Source: Carya illinoinensis
Lineage: Eukaryota; Streptophyta; Magnoliopsida; Fagales; Juglandaceae
DNA: 64,000 bases
Direction: 5' to 3'
Assembly: GCF_018687715.1 (NCBI RefSeq)
Contig: NC_056767.1
Coordinates: 6,372,001-6,436,000 of the forward strand
Under the pieces are notes generated by a model. It searched no databases, was not told where the DNA came from, and was given only the letters and a program-made list of their open reading frames with translations. Position numbers and translations under genes: made by a program. Shown piece after piece: positions 48,101-60,001 of this stretch (position 1 is its first letter; the number at the start of each line of letters is the position of its first letter).

Positions 48101-50336
48101 GTAAATTGTGTTATGTTATTCTATTATTGGGTCATGATTGATTTTAGCCTTATTGTTAGTTATGCTCCAGGACATATTGTTAGTTAGCTCTTCTTTTCTT
48201 TTTTCCTGTTTCTGAGCAATAGCTATACAAAATTATATTGGACACATCTATTTCCTTTGCGTGAGTCCCATATACCAATTAAGGAATTTCATGCGCAAAT
48301 ACCATGTATCAACCTTTATGTTTCTACTAGCTATTAATTACCTTAATAATGTGCTTGGAAGTACATCCCACATTGGAAAGGAGGAACTTGTGTTGCTTCT
48401 GGATGAATATATGTTAAAATTCTTCAAATGGTTTGTCTTCTTTATAGATTAATTGGTTAATAGCATTGTGTAGAAACATCCTGTGCATTAACTTCCTGCA
48501 TAGAATCTCATGTAGTTTGAGAAAACTCAGGGTATAATCCAATATCTTGAGGCATGAACCCACTAGATAATCATTGGAATCCCATGCAAACTATGGGTTG
48601 GCTTAGCAAAATTGAGCAAGTCTCAGGACACAACATGCAGAATTCATGCTATCTACTGCTTGAAGAGGTGAGATGATTTTCTGCCTTGTTATGTTCCATG
48701 CTGACAGTTTCTACAAAAAGGTTCTGCTATAGTTTTAACAATATTTCTTCTTCTATTTGAATCACTTTTCAATTATGCTTACCATTTTTATGTGTTAAAC
48801 TAGAAGCGATCAATGTGTATTTTTTTACCTTCTACTCAAGCTAATAACTAAGTAAACAACTAAGGATTTCATTAGAATTTTTTGGTTATCAAGAAGTATC
48901 TCTTCCTATGTTTATGCTGTCTACCAATAAATCATGCTTAAAACTTAATTTTTCTAAACGATAGTTCATTGCTTGTGTAGTTGGGATTATAGTTGAAGGA
49001 GGGGGAGTTTTGAAACAGGTATACAACTAACTTTTTGGCTTATCAGGCTAGTGCAGAAAATTTGACATGACTTTAGCTCTGATTCCTCTTAAGTTCTAGC
49101 CCCTTAGTTTGCCTTTATCTCATCTCTTTAACTCAACCTCAATATGTGACATTAGGAATACCAAATGACCTTAAAATCTTAGACCAAAACCATCTCTAAG
49201 TAGCTGGAACTGAGAGTAACAGAAACACACAGCTCCTCTCTTTTCTTTCTACTGATTCCTCTTAAGTTCTATCTCAAAAGTGGTAGCTTTCATTACCATA
49301 GATAAGTAGTTAGAAACAGACGAAACAGACCTTATAAATCATGAGGGGGAAACCCTAAACTACCATAACCTTATAAATAATATGGAAATCCTTGGCCTGA
49401 TTTGCTTGTTTCCTTGTTGAGATTATAGTGTTTATTATAGTGATTATAGTGTTTGTTCATTATCCAATGCTAATGCACTGAGTGTGTATTAATTTACAAG
49501 GAAGGATAAATGAGGACTTCATTATCTTGGATGGGCTTTTGTGAGTTGTTGGAGGCTGCAGCAGTTGGAAGTTTAATTAGAATCTGATTTCTCTGCTGCT
49601 CTAGCTGGGAATAATGATGTAAATGGTTTTCCCAAAACATGTTGAGATATATTTCTTGAATATCATGATGGTCAATCACATGCCAAGTGTTATTTATTAT
49701 GTTGAACTCAAGTGTTAGATGGATAAAATATCTACATTTGTGTTGGATTGGATTACATGGACAGTAAGGTTTTTCTTGTAAACATGTTAGTAGAATTAAC
49801 TAGTTTTTTTTTTAGGAAGTGTTATTAGTGTCAATTTGAATCTTGGAGGTTTGTATATAATTTTTTAGCATCTATTAGACAATTTTTTATGCCCATTTTT
49901 GGCTTAGCCTCATCTTTTTTTGCTTTTACAGTTATTATTATTTTTTTCTAAATTCTTTTAGCATTTGCCGCAAAGACGACTCACAGCAAATACTTTTTTT
50001 TTGGTCGGGAGAAGTTTTTTCCCACAAATATTGTGGTGGGTAATACTAATACCCACCAATACCTGTCATGGTAATTGCTACTCCCACAAGCATAAACGAA
50101 AATGGACGTGCTTTTGTGATGAGCTTTATTGGCTCTTGCCACGAAATGTATCGTAGGAAAATAGAGGTATTGGCCACGAATTAAACCTTTCGTGGGTGAT
50201 AATACTTTTTGCGGCGAGTTTTACACCACGAGCTGCCCACAACAACAATTTGTGGGAATAGGATTTTTCCCACAAAAAGTTGGCTTTTTGCCATGAATCA
50301 TCCCCTTGGTCAAATGCTGAATTTCTTGTAGTGTAG

Positions 50337-50520
50337 TCATAAAGAGATTTCATAAAAGCAAACTCATTAACTGACATAGTTGCATATAATATGTTAGATT
50401 TACTTTACAATAAAAGTAATTTTATAATCTAACGTATCATATCAAATTAGATCAATTTATAAATTTATTTTTGTAAAATCTTTTAATGGTTAAAACGTTT
50501 CTCTTAAGCTACATTTAATG
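50337..50520. mobile_element. MITE family C copy abutting the CACTA element
   Basis: AAAGAGATTTCATAAAAGCA at the left, ACTGACATAGTTGCATATAA inside, and ATCAATTTATAAATTTATTT then CGTTTCTCTT at the right. The CACTA right end and its TAG lie at its left edge, so the CACTA element probably inserted at or into this MITE. Confidence 0.5.
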
Positions 50521-50536
50521 GGAAGATTAAGCTATT

Positions 50537-50731
50537 AGGTTCGGATAGTGAGTTGAGATAAAAATTGAAAATTGAATAAAATATTATTAGAATATTATTT
50601 TTTAATATTATTATTATTTTGATATTTGTAAAATTTGAATTATTTATTATATTTTGTATTATAATTTATACAAGTTGTAATGATGAAATGAGATAGATTG
50701 AGAGTTCCTCTCAATCCAAACCGATTTAAAG
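50537..50731 (+). mobile_element. MITE family A copy
   Basis: GGTTCGGATAGTGAGTTGAG at the left, AATAAAATATTATTAGAATA inside, TCTCAATCCAAACCG at the right. Confidence 0.6.
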
Positions 50732-50848
50732 TCTCAAGGGTGGATTGAGGTCCTCTACAGTCTACACTCTCTAGTGAATCTTGAGTACTGCTAAGTCAGA
50801 GAACATTGGTTCCACATGGAAAGGGTGGCCTATCTACTACACTTAAGT

Positions 50849-51003
50849 GCTGTTTGGGTAGTGAGTTGAGATAAGATGAGTTAAGAATGAAAATCGAAAA
50901 TTGAATAAAATATCTTTAGATTATTATTTTTAATATTATTATATTATTTTAAAATTTGAAAAAGTTGAATTGTTTATTATATTTTATATTTGAATTTATG
51001 GGA
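50849..51003 (+). mobile_element. MITE family A copy, right end missing
   Basis: TGCTGTTTGGGTAGTGAGTT at the left and TTGAATTGTTTATTATATTT inside; the sequence then diverges without the ATCCAAAC terminus. Confidence 0.5.
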
Positions 51004-51476
51004 CCTTATATTGATATTGAGTACATCCTAAGATGATCCTTTATTTCCTTACTTTTAATAGTTATTTTCTATAAAAAAAAAAAAAAAAACTTATTCTCTT
51101 ATTTAAAAAATATTAAGCTTGTTCTAAATTCCCATTTTTTAGTATTTTTCCAAACTGTTTAGGGTTAGTTTAGGAATACATTATATAATTAACAAATATA
51201 ACATACTTACATGGATATATACAAAGGAAATAATTCGTGCCCTGAGGTACAAAAGATGGAATAAAAAAAAAATAACAACAATATTTAAAAGAAAAATGAT
51301 ACACATACGCCCATTTTTTATAATCATTTATAAATTATATTTTTAATGATAGAAATTTTTATAAAATTACTTACAAAAATAACATCATTAATTTTATATA
51401 AATACCCTCATTTAAAAACACGATTTTAAAAATAGTGTAAAAAAGATTAGGCGTAGATCACTATATAGATTTATTA

Positions 51477-51650
51477 GAAAAGAAATATTATTTATAGATG
51501 TGGAGTGCGCAAGTGCCGTACAATTTATTTGAAAAAAATAAGTAAATATAAGATACACATTAAAAAATTAATTTTTTAATAATAGAGTACTCCACTCTTT
51601 TTCAAATAGATTGCATGGAGCTTGCATATTACACGATTGTATGCAATGGC
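51477..51650. mobile_element. MITE family B copy
   Basis: AGTGCGCAAGTGCCGTACAA at the left, TTAATTTTTTAATAATAGAG inside, CACTCTTTTTCAAATAGATT and GATTGTATGCAATGG at the right; the outer arms are inverted (GTGCGCAAG against CTTGCATAT). Confidence 0.5.
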
Positions 51651-52533
51651 AGAGCCATCAATTTTTCTTGGCGGCGCCAACTTTTCTATTACACCATATG
51701 TTTATGTAAAATGAAAATATTACAAAATTATAAAACATATATAAAATTAAATCTTGATAATTTGACAAATAATGTAGAAATAAAAGTTTTAAAGCACAAC
51801 TTAATGTCAATTTTAGATTTTTGACGATAATTTTATAGAATAATATTTATCTATTATTATTTTTGTAAATATGAAATATTTAAAAATTATTTTCTTCGTA
51901 TAAACTAGCTATATATCAAGTGATCTTTTGGAATGCCATTTTTCATTATAATATTTAAGCTAATTTATCAAATTTTATGTAAAATTTATATATTTTGGTA
52001 TCACATTAAGTATAGAATACTACAACTGAGACCTTAAATAAACTTTTTCTTGCTCAATGTAATTTAGAGAATAAATCATCTCTGCTATTTTTTATATAAA
52101 TCATCTATCTTAAATAGTTTTTATGATATTTTCACTTTAGATTCTATATTAAAAAACTTAATGTTGTATAATAAAAAAACTCCGAGTCAATGTTAATAAT
52201 TTATTATTTCTCCTAATCATAGTTTTAATTTAATTTTAGTGTGGCACATCCTTGAAAATAGATGATATATAAAAATTATACAAAACCTAAGAATTATAGA
52301 AAAAAAAATTAGAATGAGACATTTCAATGTATATGAAAATTTTACAAAATTTTAGAAAGCGTGAGAATAAGGAAATTATAAAATTTTTTGGAGGCCAATT
52401 TCTATATACATGATATTATGAATAAAATTTAGAGGTTATTTTGAATTAAAAAATAAATAAAAATTGGTAGGTTCATGGCCTCCCTCAACTCATATATAGA
52501 TCCGACTGTATATATTATTACTCATTATATAAT

Positions 52534-52707
52534 GAAAAAATATAGTTGCAAGCATAATTATGTACTAATCTGTGCACCAATGTGATGTGATTGGTCAAAA
52601 AGTAGATTTTATTAAAAACAGTGTTAGTTTAAATTTTAAATATGAATAAATTAGTATTAGTACACAGATTAGTGTACGACTGTACTTGTATGTAACAAAA
52701 CTCTTAT
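52534..52707. mobile_element. MITE family D copy 2
   Basis: ATGTACTAATCTGTGCACCA against AGTACACAGATTAGTGTACG; same internal order as 42731-42900, including ATGTGATGTGATTGGTCAAA. Confidence 0.75.
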
Positions 52708-53575
52708 ATAATTACAACGACTTATAATATATATATATATATATATATATTTGAAAAAAAAAAGTTTGTACCGATCGAACTATATATGTGTCGGTGGTCG
52801 TCCGCACATATATGTATATTTTCCTGCTTGCTGGGTACGTACTTGCTTGCTGGCTACTGCATAGGATCATGAAGATGCAAGTGATTTTGAGAAAGAGTAA
52901 ACACCTTTATTCTGCCAATCATTTTCCTCTGCTAGATATTTTATTCCATGCTTGCTTTAGCTTTCCCTTTCTTCCTCCGGACTCCATTGTTGAGCCGCTT
53001 TTATCTCCTCTCTGTCTAGAAAAGAACAGAATATAGAAAATGTTCAGGGTACACCATCCCCCTTTTACATATAAAAGTGGGAGTTTTGGATAATTGGATC
53101 AGTCCTTTTGGGCGCACAGCTTCTCCTTCTTCTTCCCCCTTTTTTTTTGTTACAAAAAGAGAAACAACCAAAATCACGTGGCATAGTTTTTATATGATCT
53201 AATGAAATGAATTGGCTGATTAATTGATCCACACGATTGGAATATTTCCCATTTAATTTCGATATATATATTATATACTCCAAAATGATTCTACTCTTAA
53301 ATATACAAGTAGAGTCGTATTAAAACCATTATAAAAAAAAACATACTTTTTTTCTTTAAATAATTTAGAATCTCATATATCACTTATCATTTATTCCTGA
53401 TTAATATAAATTATCGCAAACACGCTGATCATATATATATACACACATGATATTAATGAGATTCTATCTTTATTTTGATTTTGGACCACTCAATTAGAAA
53501 TTTCTATCTTCTCATGTAAATTAAGAAAGCAAAGTTGCAAGCTTAGCTTAAAAGGAAAAAAGAAAAAAACAAGTG

Positions 53576-53693
53576 TATAAAGAAAGCCAAGAAGATCAAG
53601 TAGTACTTGGCACTGATCTGCTGTTTCCACAACCTTCCCCTCTGCTTTCTAACAAAGTGTATCAAGAAAGATAAGAAATTAAGATTTATAAGT
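53576..53693 (+). promoter_or_regulatory. Two candidate TATA boxes before the LRX-like gene
   Basis: TATAAAG at 53576-53582 and TATAAGT at 53687-53693 are about 110 bp apart. Each is followed by similar sequence (CAAGTAGTACTT and CAAGTACTTCTGCTGT, then CTGCTTTCT), so the core promoter seems to be imperfectly duplicated. The second leaves a 5' UTR of about 60 bp. Confidence 0.5.
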
Positions 53694-53775
53694 AGAGGCC
53701 AAGTACTTCTGCTGTCTGCACAACCCTAGCAGCTTCCATCCCCCGATCTCTCTGCTTTCTTTCTGCTGCACCAAG

Positions 53776-55149
53776 ATGCTAATTCCCTGGGTTCTTTCAG
53801 CTTTGTTCGTCCTTTCTTCCTTTTTCTCGCATGGCTATGCACAGCCTGCTCAATGTCCCCCAGCACCAAGATGTCCTCTAATATCACCACCACCTCCTCC
53901 CAAACCTTTAATCCATTTCCCCCGTCCCCGACCGCCTTTGTACCCACCTACGCTCAATCTTATGCCGCGCCAACCTCGGAGAAATCCCGGACCCTTGTCC
54001 AACCGAGCTAGAATTCTGTTCATCACTCAGGAGCTCAAAAGGAATATCACCTACGACCCAAATAACTATACTCGTACCTGGGTTGGGAAAAATTACTGCG
54101 TCTTCAAAGGTTTCTATTGTGATACCGTACCTGACCTGAATATCACCGGCCTCGCCGGCATTGTCTTCAATGGGGCAAGATTTGGAGGTCGTTTCTTGAA
54201 CTTTTATCGCTTTATCCGTAATTTACCGGACATAGCTATCTTCCATGCAAACTCCAACAACTTTAGCGGCGTAATCAATCGGAACCTCAACCAGTTACGC
54301 TACTTGTATGAGCTCGATCTGAGTAACAACAAGTTCTTGGGAGGATTCCCGGCGAGTGTCCTTGGTGCCACGAATCTGACCTTCGTGGACCTCAGGTTTA
54401 ATACTTATGCAGGATCGGTCCCGCTTCGGTTATTCAATATGGATACAGATGTGTTGTTTATCAACAACAACGGATTCAACAAGACGATTCCTACCACATT
54501 GGGGAACACGCCGGCACTCTTCCTCACCCTCGCCAACAACAAATTCACCGGCCCCATCCCTCGCAGCATTGGCCGAGCTTGGAACACCCTGCTCGAGGTG
54601 CTGTTCTTGAACAACAGATTAACCGGTTGTCTCCCCTTCGAAATCGGCTACTTGAACAAGACGACCGTGTTCGACGTTGGAGGTAACCTCTTGACAGGTC
54701 CGATACCGCAGTCATTCGGGTGCATGACAAAGCTGGAGCTGCTCAACCTTGCTCATAACCAGTTCTATGGGGCCATTCCCGAGTCCTTGTGCAGGCTTCC
54801 AAACGCGTACAATTTCTCGCTTTCTTACAACTATTTCAGCCAAGTCGGCCCGGCGTGCCGGAAGCGGATTAAGCAGAGAAGGCTTGACGTGAGGAGGAAC
54901 TGCATTGCTGGGCTTCAGCAGCAAAAGTCAGCCGTTGAGTGCTCGCGTTTCTTCTCGAGGATAACTCGAAGCTGTCCAAGAGAGAATACTTTCAACATCG
55001 TTCCCTGTACTGGGATAAGTAATACTGCGGCGGCGTCCTTGGAAGAAGAAGATGAAGATGAAGAAGGTGTAGTCATTTCTTCCATTGATGACATGACCCC
55101 TCCATCACCGAAAACCTACGCCGCACTCGCGAAGCCTCACCATTTATGA
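53776..55149 (+). CDS. Secreted LRR / extensin-like (LRX-type) protein, At4g06744-like
   Basis: A single exon of 457 residues. A signal peptide (about 1-22, ending near HGYA) is followed by a short proline-rich stretch (ISPPPPPKP, PRPRPPLYPP; residues 37-60). Next comes a cap with paired Cys (NYCVFKGFYCD), then about nine LRRs of the plant extracellular type (residues about 120-365), for example LYELDLSNNKFLGGFP and LELLNLAHNQFYGAIPESL. The C-terminal part has several Cys, an acidic run (EEEDEDEEG) and a Ser/Pro end. There is no kinase or membrane segment, so it should reside in the cell wall or apoplast. LRX proteins bind RALF peptides and wall polymers; this shorter type lacks a long extensin tail, so its partners are unknown. 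N-glycosylation sites (NIT, NYT, NLT, NKT) are frequent. Confidence 0.88.
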   Translation: MLIPWVLSALFVLSSFFSHGYAQPAQCPPAPRCPLISPPPPPKPLIHFPRPRPPLYPPTLNLMPRQPRRNPGPLSNRARILFITQELKRNITYDPNNYTRTWVGKNYCVFKGFYCDTVPDLNITGLAGIVFNGARFGGRFLNFYRFIRNLPDIAIFHANSNNFSGVINRNLNQLRYLYELDLSNNKFLGGFPASVLGATNLTFVDLRFNTYAGSVPLRLFNMDTDVLFINNNGFNKTIPTTLGNTPALFLTLANNKFTGPIPRSIGRAWNTLLEVLFLNNRLTGCLPFEIGYLNKTTVFDVGGNLLTGPIPQSFGCMTKLELLNLAHNQFYGAIPESLCRLPNAYNFSLSYNYFSQVGPACRKRIKQRRLDVRRNCIAGLQQQKSAVECSRFFSRITRSCPRENTFNIVPCTGISNTAAASLEEEDEDEEGVVISSIDDMTPPSPKTYAALAKPHHL

Positions 55150-55580
55150 TAATAATCGGATGGTACGTACGCATGCGTAGTATGTAGTAGCACTGAGCCA
55201 GTTCGTAAAACCTAAGGTAGAATAAAGTTGTCGTCTGAGTTGATCAGCTTTTGCATGTAATTACCATTTTTTTTTTCGTGAATGTTGATGCAGGAGATCA
55301 GCTCATGCATGTTCTCGATCTGCATGCTCCTCTTGATCTTCCTTCTTTTTATTGTTTGATTTTTGGAAATGGGAATTCATCGATCCTAGCTACTTTGTAA
55401 TGAAATTTAATAACTTCGTGTGGGTTTGCTTGGTATATATATAGCTATCATGTGTTTTGAAAAATAAAAAAAAGTCCATCTTTGTGATCTTTCTCTACCT
55501 TCTCTTTTTTCTATTCATGGTTCTCCCATTTTAACTGGAGCCTCACGTTATTTACCATACTTCTGTTCTTGTTTCGAAAA

Positions 55581-55760
55581 TAACTAGTAATTTGGATATA
55601 AGAAATAATTTGTAAAAGTTTAAAATATACCGGTTGGTTTGGATTCAGAAATAAAATACGATAACTAGTAATTTGGATATAAGAAATAATTTTTACAAGT
55701 TTAAAATATAGTACTGGTTGGTTTGGATTCAGAAATAAGATGAGATAATTTTGGATGAAA
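55581..55760. repeat. 91-bp tandem duplication
   Basis: TAACTAGTAATTTGGATATA starts both units (55581 and 55672), and both contain GGTTGGTTTGGATTCAGAAA. The second unit runs into a full family A MITE, whose first bases are therefore duplicated in unit 1. Confidence 0.8.
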
Positions 55761-55937
55761 GATAAAAATTGAATAAAATATTATTAAAATATTATTATTA
55801 ATTTTAATATTTGAAAAAATTGAATTGAGATTTGAAAAAATTAAATTATTTATTATATTTTATATAAAAATTTAAAAATATTATAAAAATAAAATGAAAT
55901 AAGATTAGATTAAACGCTATAAAAATTCAAACAGGCC
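55715..55937 (+). mobile_element. MITE family A copy
   Basis: Begins GTTGGTTTGGATTCAGAAAT and ends AAATTCAAACAGGCC. An internal repeat of the TTGAATTGAGATTTGAAAAA segment lengthens it. Confidence 0.6.
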
Positions 55938-56076
55938 GGCCTCTTCAATACAATCTCTTTGTAAAAAGACAGATTCCACTTTAAAAAGTGTTGAAAAAGA
56001 AAAAATTAGATTTTTTAAGTAGGACCTACTTTTTATAAAAGATATGTGTGAATTTTGTCTATTTGAACCTTGTAGG

Positions 56077-56906
56077 TAGGGCTGTTCATCCGGGTTTCAG
56101 ACCGGGTATCCGGATATACCCGGCCCGGAACCCGGGTTTCAAATCTGGGCCGGTTTTCAGCCAAGTTTACACGGGTTACGACTTGGGCCGAAACCCGGGT
56201 GAATCCGGATTTTTTAAAATCTGGAATCCGGGTTCCGGAATGTACCCGGGTTTTTTTTTTTTTTTTTTTAAATATTGTGAATCAATGGTTCCGGAATCAC
56301 ATAGCACAAAACAAAGGAAATCCCAACCAGAACTCTAGCCTCCACCGATCACAAAACCAAAGATGTTCGAACCATTTCAATACTAGCACATTGATTCATA
56401 GAAATCTCTAACATGAAATAAACGAATCTGTGGCTAGTACTGCTCTGATGAACAAAACAAGCTCACAACATGAAAGAAATCAATCTATATGTCAACCTTT
56501 TTTTACCAAAAACCCAACTTTTTTTTTACTCTCAACGATAAATCTCCCTCTTTACATGTCTTTCTATTCCGATTAACAGAGAAAAAACAAGGTAAAAGTA
56601 ACAAAAAACAGAAAATGAATCCAAACAAAAACCAGAAACCTTTCTTGTTAATACTAAACCTTCACATCTAAGGTTGAAGAATGAGAAAAAAAATAGAAAA
56701 GGATCGGGGCCTTACTTGAATGACCAGTGAGTAGCCAAAAAAATGCCAAAATGAAGAGAGAAATGGAGAGGCTTACCGAGTCTAGAAGGCTCGGATGGAT
56801 GTCGATGAGAGATGGGTTTGAGAGCTTGATGGGGTATGAGTGTGTTGGTGGGTGAAGAGAGGGGGGGTTGAGATCATCACGGCGGCGGCTAGGGTTTTGT
56901 AGGCTG

Positions 56907-56965
<59 letters not shown>

Positions 56966-57382
56966 AGATGAAAGAAAGTGAATCAGCACTCATTTTCACT
57001 GGTGAGGAGTGAAGAGAGAGAGCGAGAGAAGATGGGATATGACGGCTAGGGTTTCTTTCGCCTATAAGAGAAGACAGGATATGGCGGCAGACGAAGGAAT
57101 CGAAGGCACGGCTAGGGTTTCTTTCGCTTGTAAGAGAGAGAGAGCGAGAGAGAGAGAAGACGAGATATGAACTATGAAGTAGTGAGCTTATATACAAACT
57201 CAGTTAATCGGGTTATGAATATGAAACTCGGATTTCATACCCGGATCCAGACCGGACACATCCAGTTTTAATGATGGGGGTTTCGACCCGGATTAAATCC
57301 GGGCCGAAACCCTGAACTGGAATCTGGATATTCGGGTTCCAGACCGGGCCGGAAAAAAATCCGGCTCGGATGAACAATCCTA
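56077..57382. mobile_element. Non-autonomous hAT element with CCGGG-rich ends
   Basis: 1,306 bp flanked by the perfect 8-bp duplication CTTGTAGG (56069-56076 and 57383-57390), the hAT hallmark. Ends: TAGGGCTGTTCATCCG on the left; the right-end reverse complement is TAGGATTGTTCATCCG. Both ends carry dense CCGGG/CCCGG/CCGGATT motifs (56088-56240 and 57205-57370) that could fold together. The interior is non-coding, with a 55-bp (GA)n tract and two copies of a CTAGGGTTTCTTTCGC-type sequence near 57050 and 57110. No transposase is present. Confidence 0.88.
56910..56964. repeat. (GA)n microsatellite inside the hAT element
   Basis: About 27 uninterrupted GA units. A second GA-rich tract lies at 57130-57160. 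Confidence 0.9.
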
Positions 57383-58384
57383 CTTGTAGGTAGATAGTTG
57401 TTGCCAATATTGCTTGCCCCTAAGTTACATTGATCGAGTGCATTCAGTTGGATTTAAGTGTTGAAAAGTGTCGAAGTATGTTATAAATAGTAGTGAAGAA
57501 GTAAATAAAAATTAATAATAAAATATTGAATAATAGTAAAAAATAATGAATAGTAGTAAAAAGTATAAGAAAAGTAATAATAAAGTAATTAATAGTAATA
57601 TAGTATATCGAGAAGTGTTGATGTATTCTCAACATCCAAACACAGCCAACTTTGCCAATATTGTTTGTCAGTGCGCTTGAGGCAAGCTTCGTTGCTCGTC
57701 CAAAATTGTGCAGGCCAGACGTACGCTCGAAGCAAGTTTCATTGCTCACCCAAGACTTATTTTGCATGCTCGAGATCTCAAACCTTATTCTGAATGGAAA
57801 AATGATAATGTTACAACTATTTTACTACCTATTTACTATTCTTTTTGTATTTTTTTTTAATTTTTTGTTTTACTTAATGATTAAAGAAGTAATTATTATT
57901 AAAATTATATATTTTTTTAATTTTTTCTTAATAATTAAGGAGGTTAAAAAAAATACATAAAATAAAATAATAAAAAAATAACAAATTTAAATCCTTATAG
58001 GTAGTAAATGGGTACCTATCACTACCCATTCTGAATGCTCACATTTCTCTCCTAACCACACCTACCTACTTGAATTTATTAATTCTTTCCACGTGAAACT
58101 CTTCCAAAGTCAAATTAAAGACAATTAAAATACACTTATTTCTAATTAAATAAATTCACACATGTTGATTCATATCTTATATAATGGAACGAGAATACAA
58201 TATAAAATATTATTCTTTATAGAATTATCATTTCATCTTATTATCTAGACATGTTTTATAAAATAATATAGAAAAATGCTAACTGCAATTAAAAATATTT
58301 ATAAAAAACTTAATTTTCTCAATGTATACATTGAAAATTATTAAATTTGAACTAAAAAAATGAGTATTATATATAAAATTATAA

Positions 58385-58585
58385 GGTTCTGTTTGGCCAT
58401 TGAGATTTTTCAGAAGAGAATTTTAAGTTTTAAGATTAAATATTAAAATATTATATTTTAATATTATTATTGTATTAAAATTTGAAAAAGTTAATAAAAA
58501 ATTGAATTATTTATTATATTTTATATAAAAAATAAAAAAAATTATAATAATAAGATAAAAATTTTATGTAGCTAAACAGTACCTA
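58385..58585 (+). mobile_element. MITE family A copy, diverged
   Basis: GGTTCTGTTTGGCCATTGAG at the left, TTGAATTATTTATTATATTT inside, and GCTAAACAGTACC at the right, complementary to the left end. Confidence 0.55.
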
Positions 58586-58746
58586 AATGCACGTAATATT
58601 GGTAAAAAAATATATAGATAGGAGAAATTTGTTTATTAGTACGAGATTATAAAGAAGTACTGTTGAGTCACAGAACACCGCCCAAGCTCAAAAAGTAAAA
58701 AAAAGGTCTGGCTAGTGGCTACCACGGAGGAAAGGTCAGTCTTTCT

Positions 58747-58749
<3 letters not shown>

Positions 58750-58777
<28 letters not shown>
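58750..58777. repeat. (GA)14 microsatellite
   Basis: Uninterrupted GA tract. Confidence 0.9.
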
Positions 58778-58780
<3 letters not shown>

Positions 58781-59359
58781 GGCCGAAAGGCTACTGGTCT
58801 GGACAGCAAGTGACGAATCATTTTAACCCCTATCAGATTAACCCCCATTTAAAAAAAAAAAAAAAAGGTTTTGGTAATGAAATGTGTAGTTATTTAAAAT
58901 AAAATCAAATTTATTATTAAAAAATTATTATTTTTATATAAATTATGTATTTATTATTTATTAAAAATAATTATGTGATATTTAGACACTCACAATTATA
59001 ATTTCATCTGTGTAATCTTTAAATTGGATACTCATTTTTCAAAATAACAATATTAGTCAAGTGACCCTTATATTTTCTTAAAGATAAAAAAATAAAAAAT
59101 GTCATTTGAACTTGAAGTCTTTCATGCTCCACAATATTTATATACTATAATTTAATTTAAAAAATTTAAATTTTAAAATTAAATTATGTCACGTAAATAA
59201 TATATAATATAAAGTTATTGAAATATAATTACTCTAAAAACTTGTATTTTTTAAATTTATTTTATTAAATAAATAAGATTTGAATTTTTAGTTTAAAAGG
59301 TTGAGATAAAGAAAGACACGTGAAATAGATTTTACAATATTTTATCTTGAATTCTTTAT

Positions 59360-59752
59360 AGCATTCCTAATAATTTATGTATCCTATTTTTTAAAACATA
59401 TCATCAAAATTTACTTTTTTTTTTTTAAAATTTTACTTATTAATTTTTATAATATATCATACATCAATTTTTTAAATTGGTCTTTACATAATTTAAATGT
59501 TATATTATTTAATAGTTTGTTGGAAAAAAAGTATAAGGCGAGAGAAATTATTGTGAGAGGCAAGTACATAAATAGAGAAAAACAAATAAAATATTTTTAC
59601 ATTTGTGTACAATTCACACTAAATCTAACTTAACACTGTAGCAAAATGTAAAATAAATTTAAAGATACATAATCCGTCGAGGTAGTTTTGAACTATTTTT
59701 TTTTTTCAAATTTTACATAAAAATAGGTTTTACAAAACCTATTAGGAGTGCT
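59360..59752. mobile_element. MITE family E copy 2
   Basis: Left end AGCATTCCTAATAATTTATG; reverse complement of the right end AGCACTCCTAATAGGTTTTG. The 393-bp interior matches 15385-15763, including TAAATGTTATATTATTTAAT and ATATTTTTACATTTGTGTAC. Confidence 0.7.
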
Positions 59753-59811
59753 CTTAGGATACATAATTTTATATTTATATCTCTTTTACTCTAAAAAGAG
59801 TTGCTCGTATG

Positions 59812-60001
59812 GTTATACAGTTCATATGAGATGAGATAAGATGTTTTGTTGAAAGTTAAATAAAATATTGTCATAATATAATTTTTTAATATTAATTTTA
59901 TTTTGAAATTTCAAAAAGTTAAATTATTTATTATATTTTGTATAAAAATTTAAAAAAATTATAATAATAAGATAAAATAATTTAAATTTGAATAAACAAG
60001 G
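59812..60001 (+). mobile_element. MITE family A copy, diverged
   Basis: CATATGAGATGAGATAAGAT at the left and AAATTATTTATTATATTTTG inside; the ends are poorly kept. Confidence 0.45.

Larger units (their letters stand above)
45982..50333. mobile_element. CACTA (En/Spm) element carrying gene fragments
   Basis: 4,352 bp with perfect 13-bp terminal inverted repeats CACTACAAGAAAT and the 3-bp duplication TAG (45979-45981 and 50334-50336), both hallmarks of the CACTA superfamily. Subterminal regions carry repeated short motifs of the CCACGA/CCATGAA/CCCACAA type in both orientations (45998-46220 and 50010-50310), as expected for transposase binding. No transposase domain was seen, so it would need an autonomous partner. 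The interior holds a GC-rich segment, a CYP71-like exon, another exon-like segment and a LINE tail. Confidence 0.9.
50521..53775. other. Intergenic region
   Basis: Two family A MITEs, one family B and one family D copy fill part of it. A (TA)n tract lies at 52729-52750. The 200 bp before the next gene contain its promoter. No other gene is supported. Confidence 0.5.
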
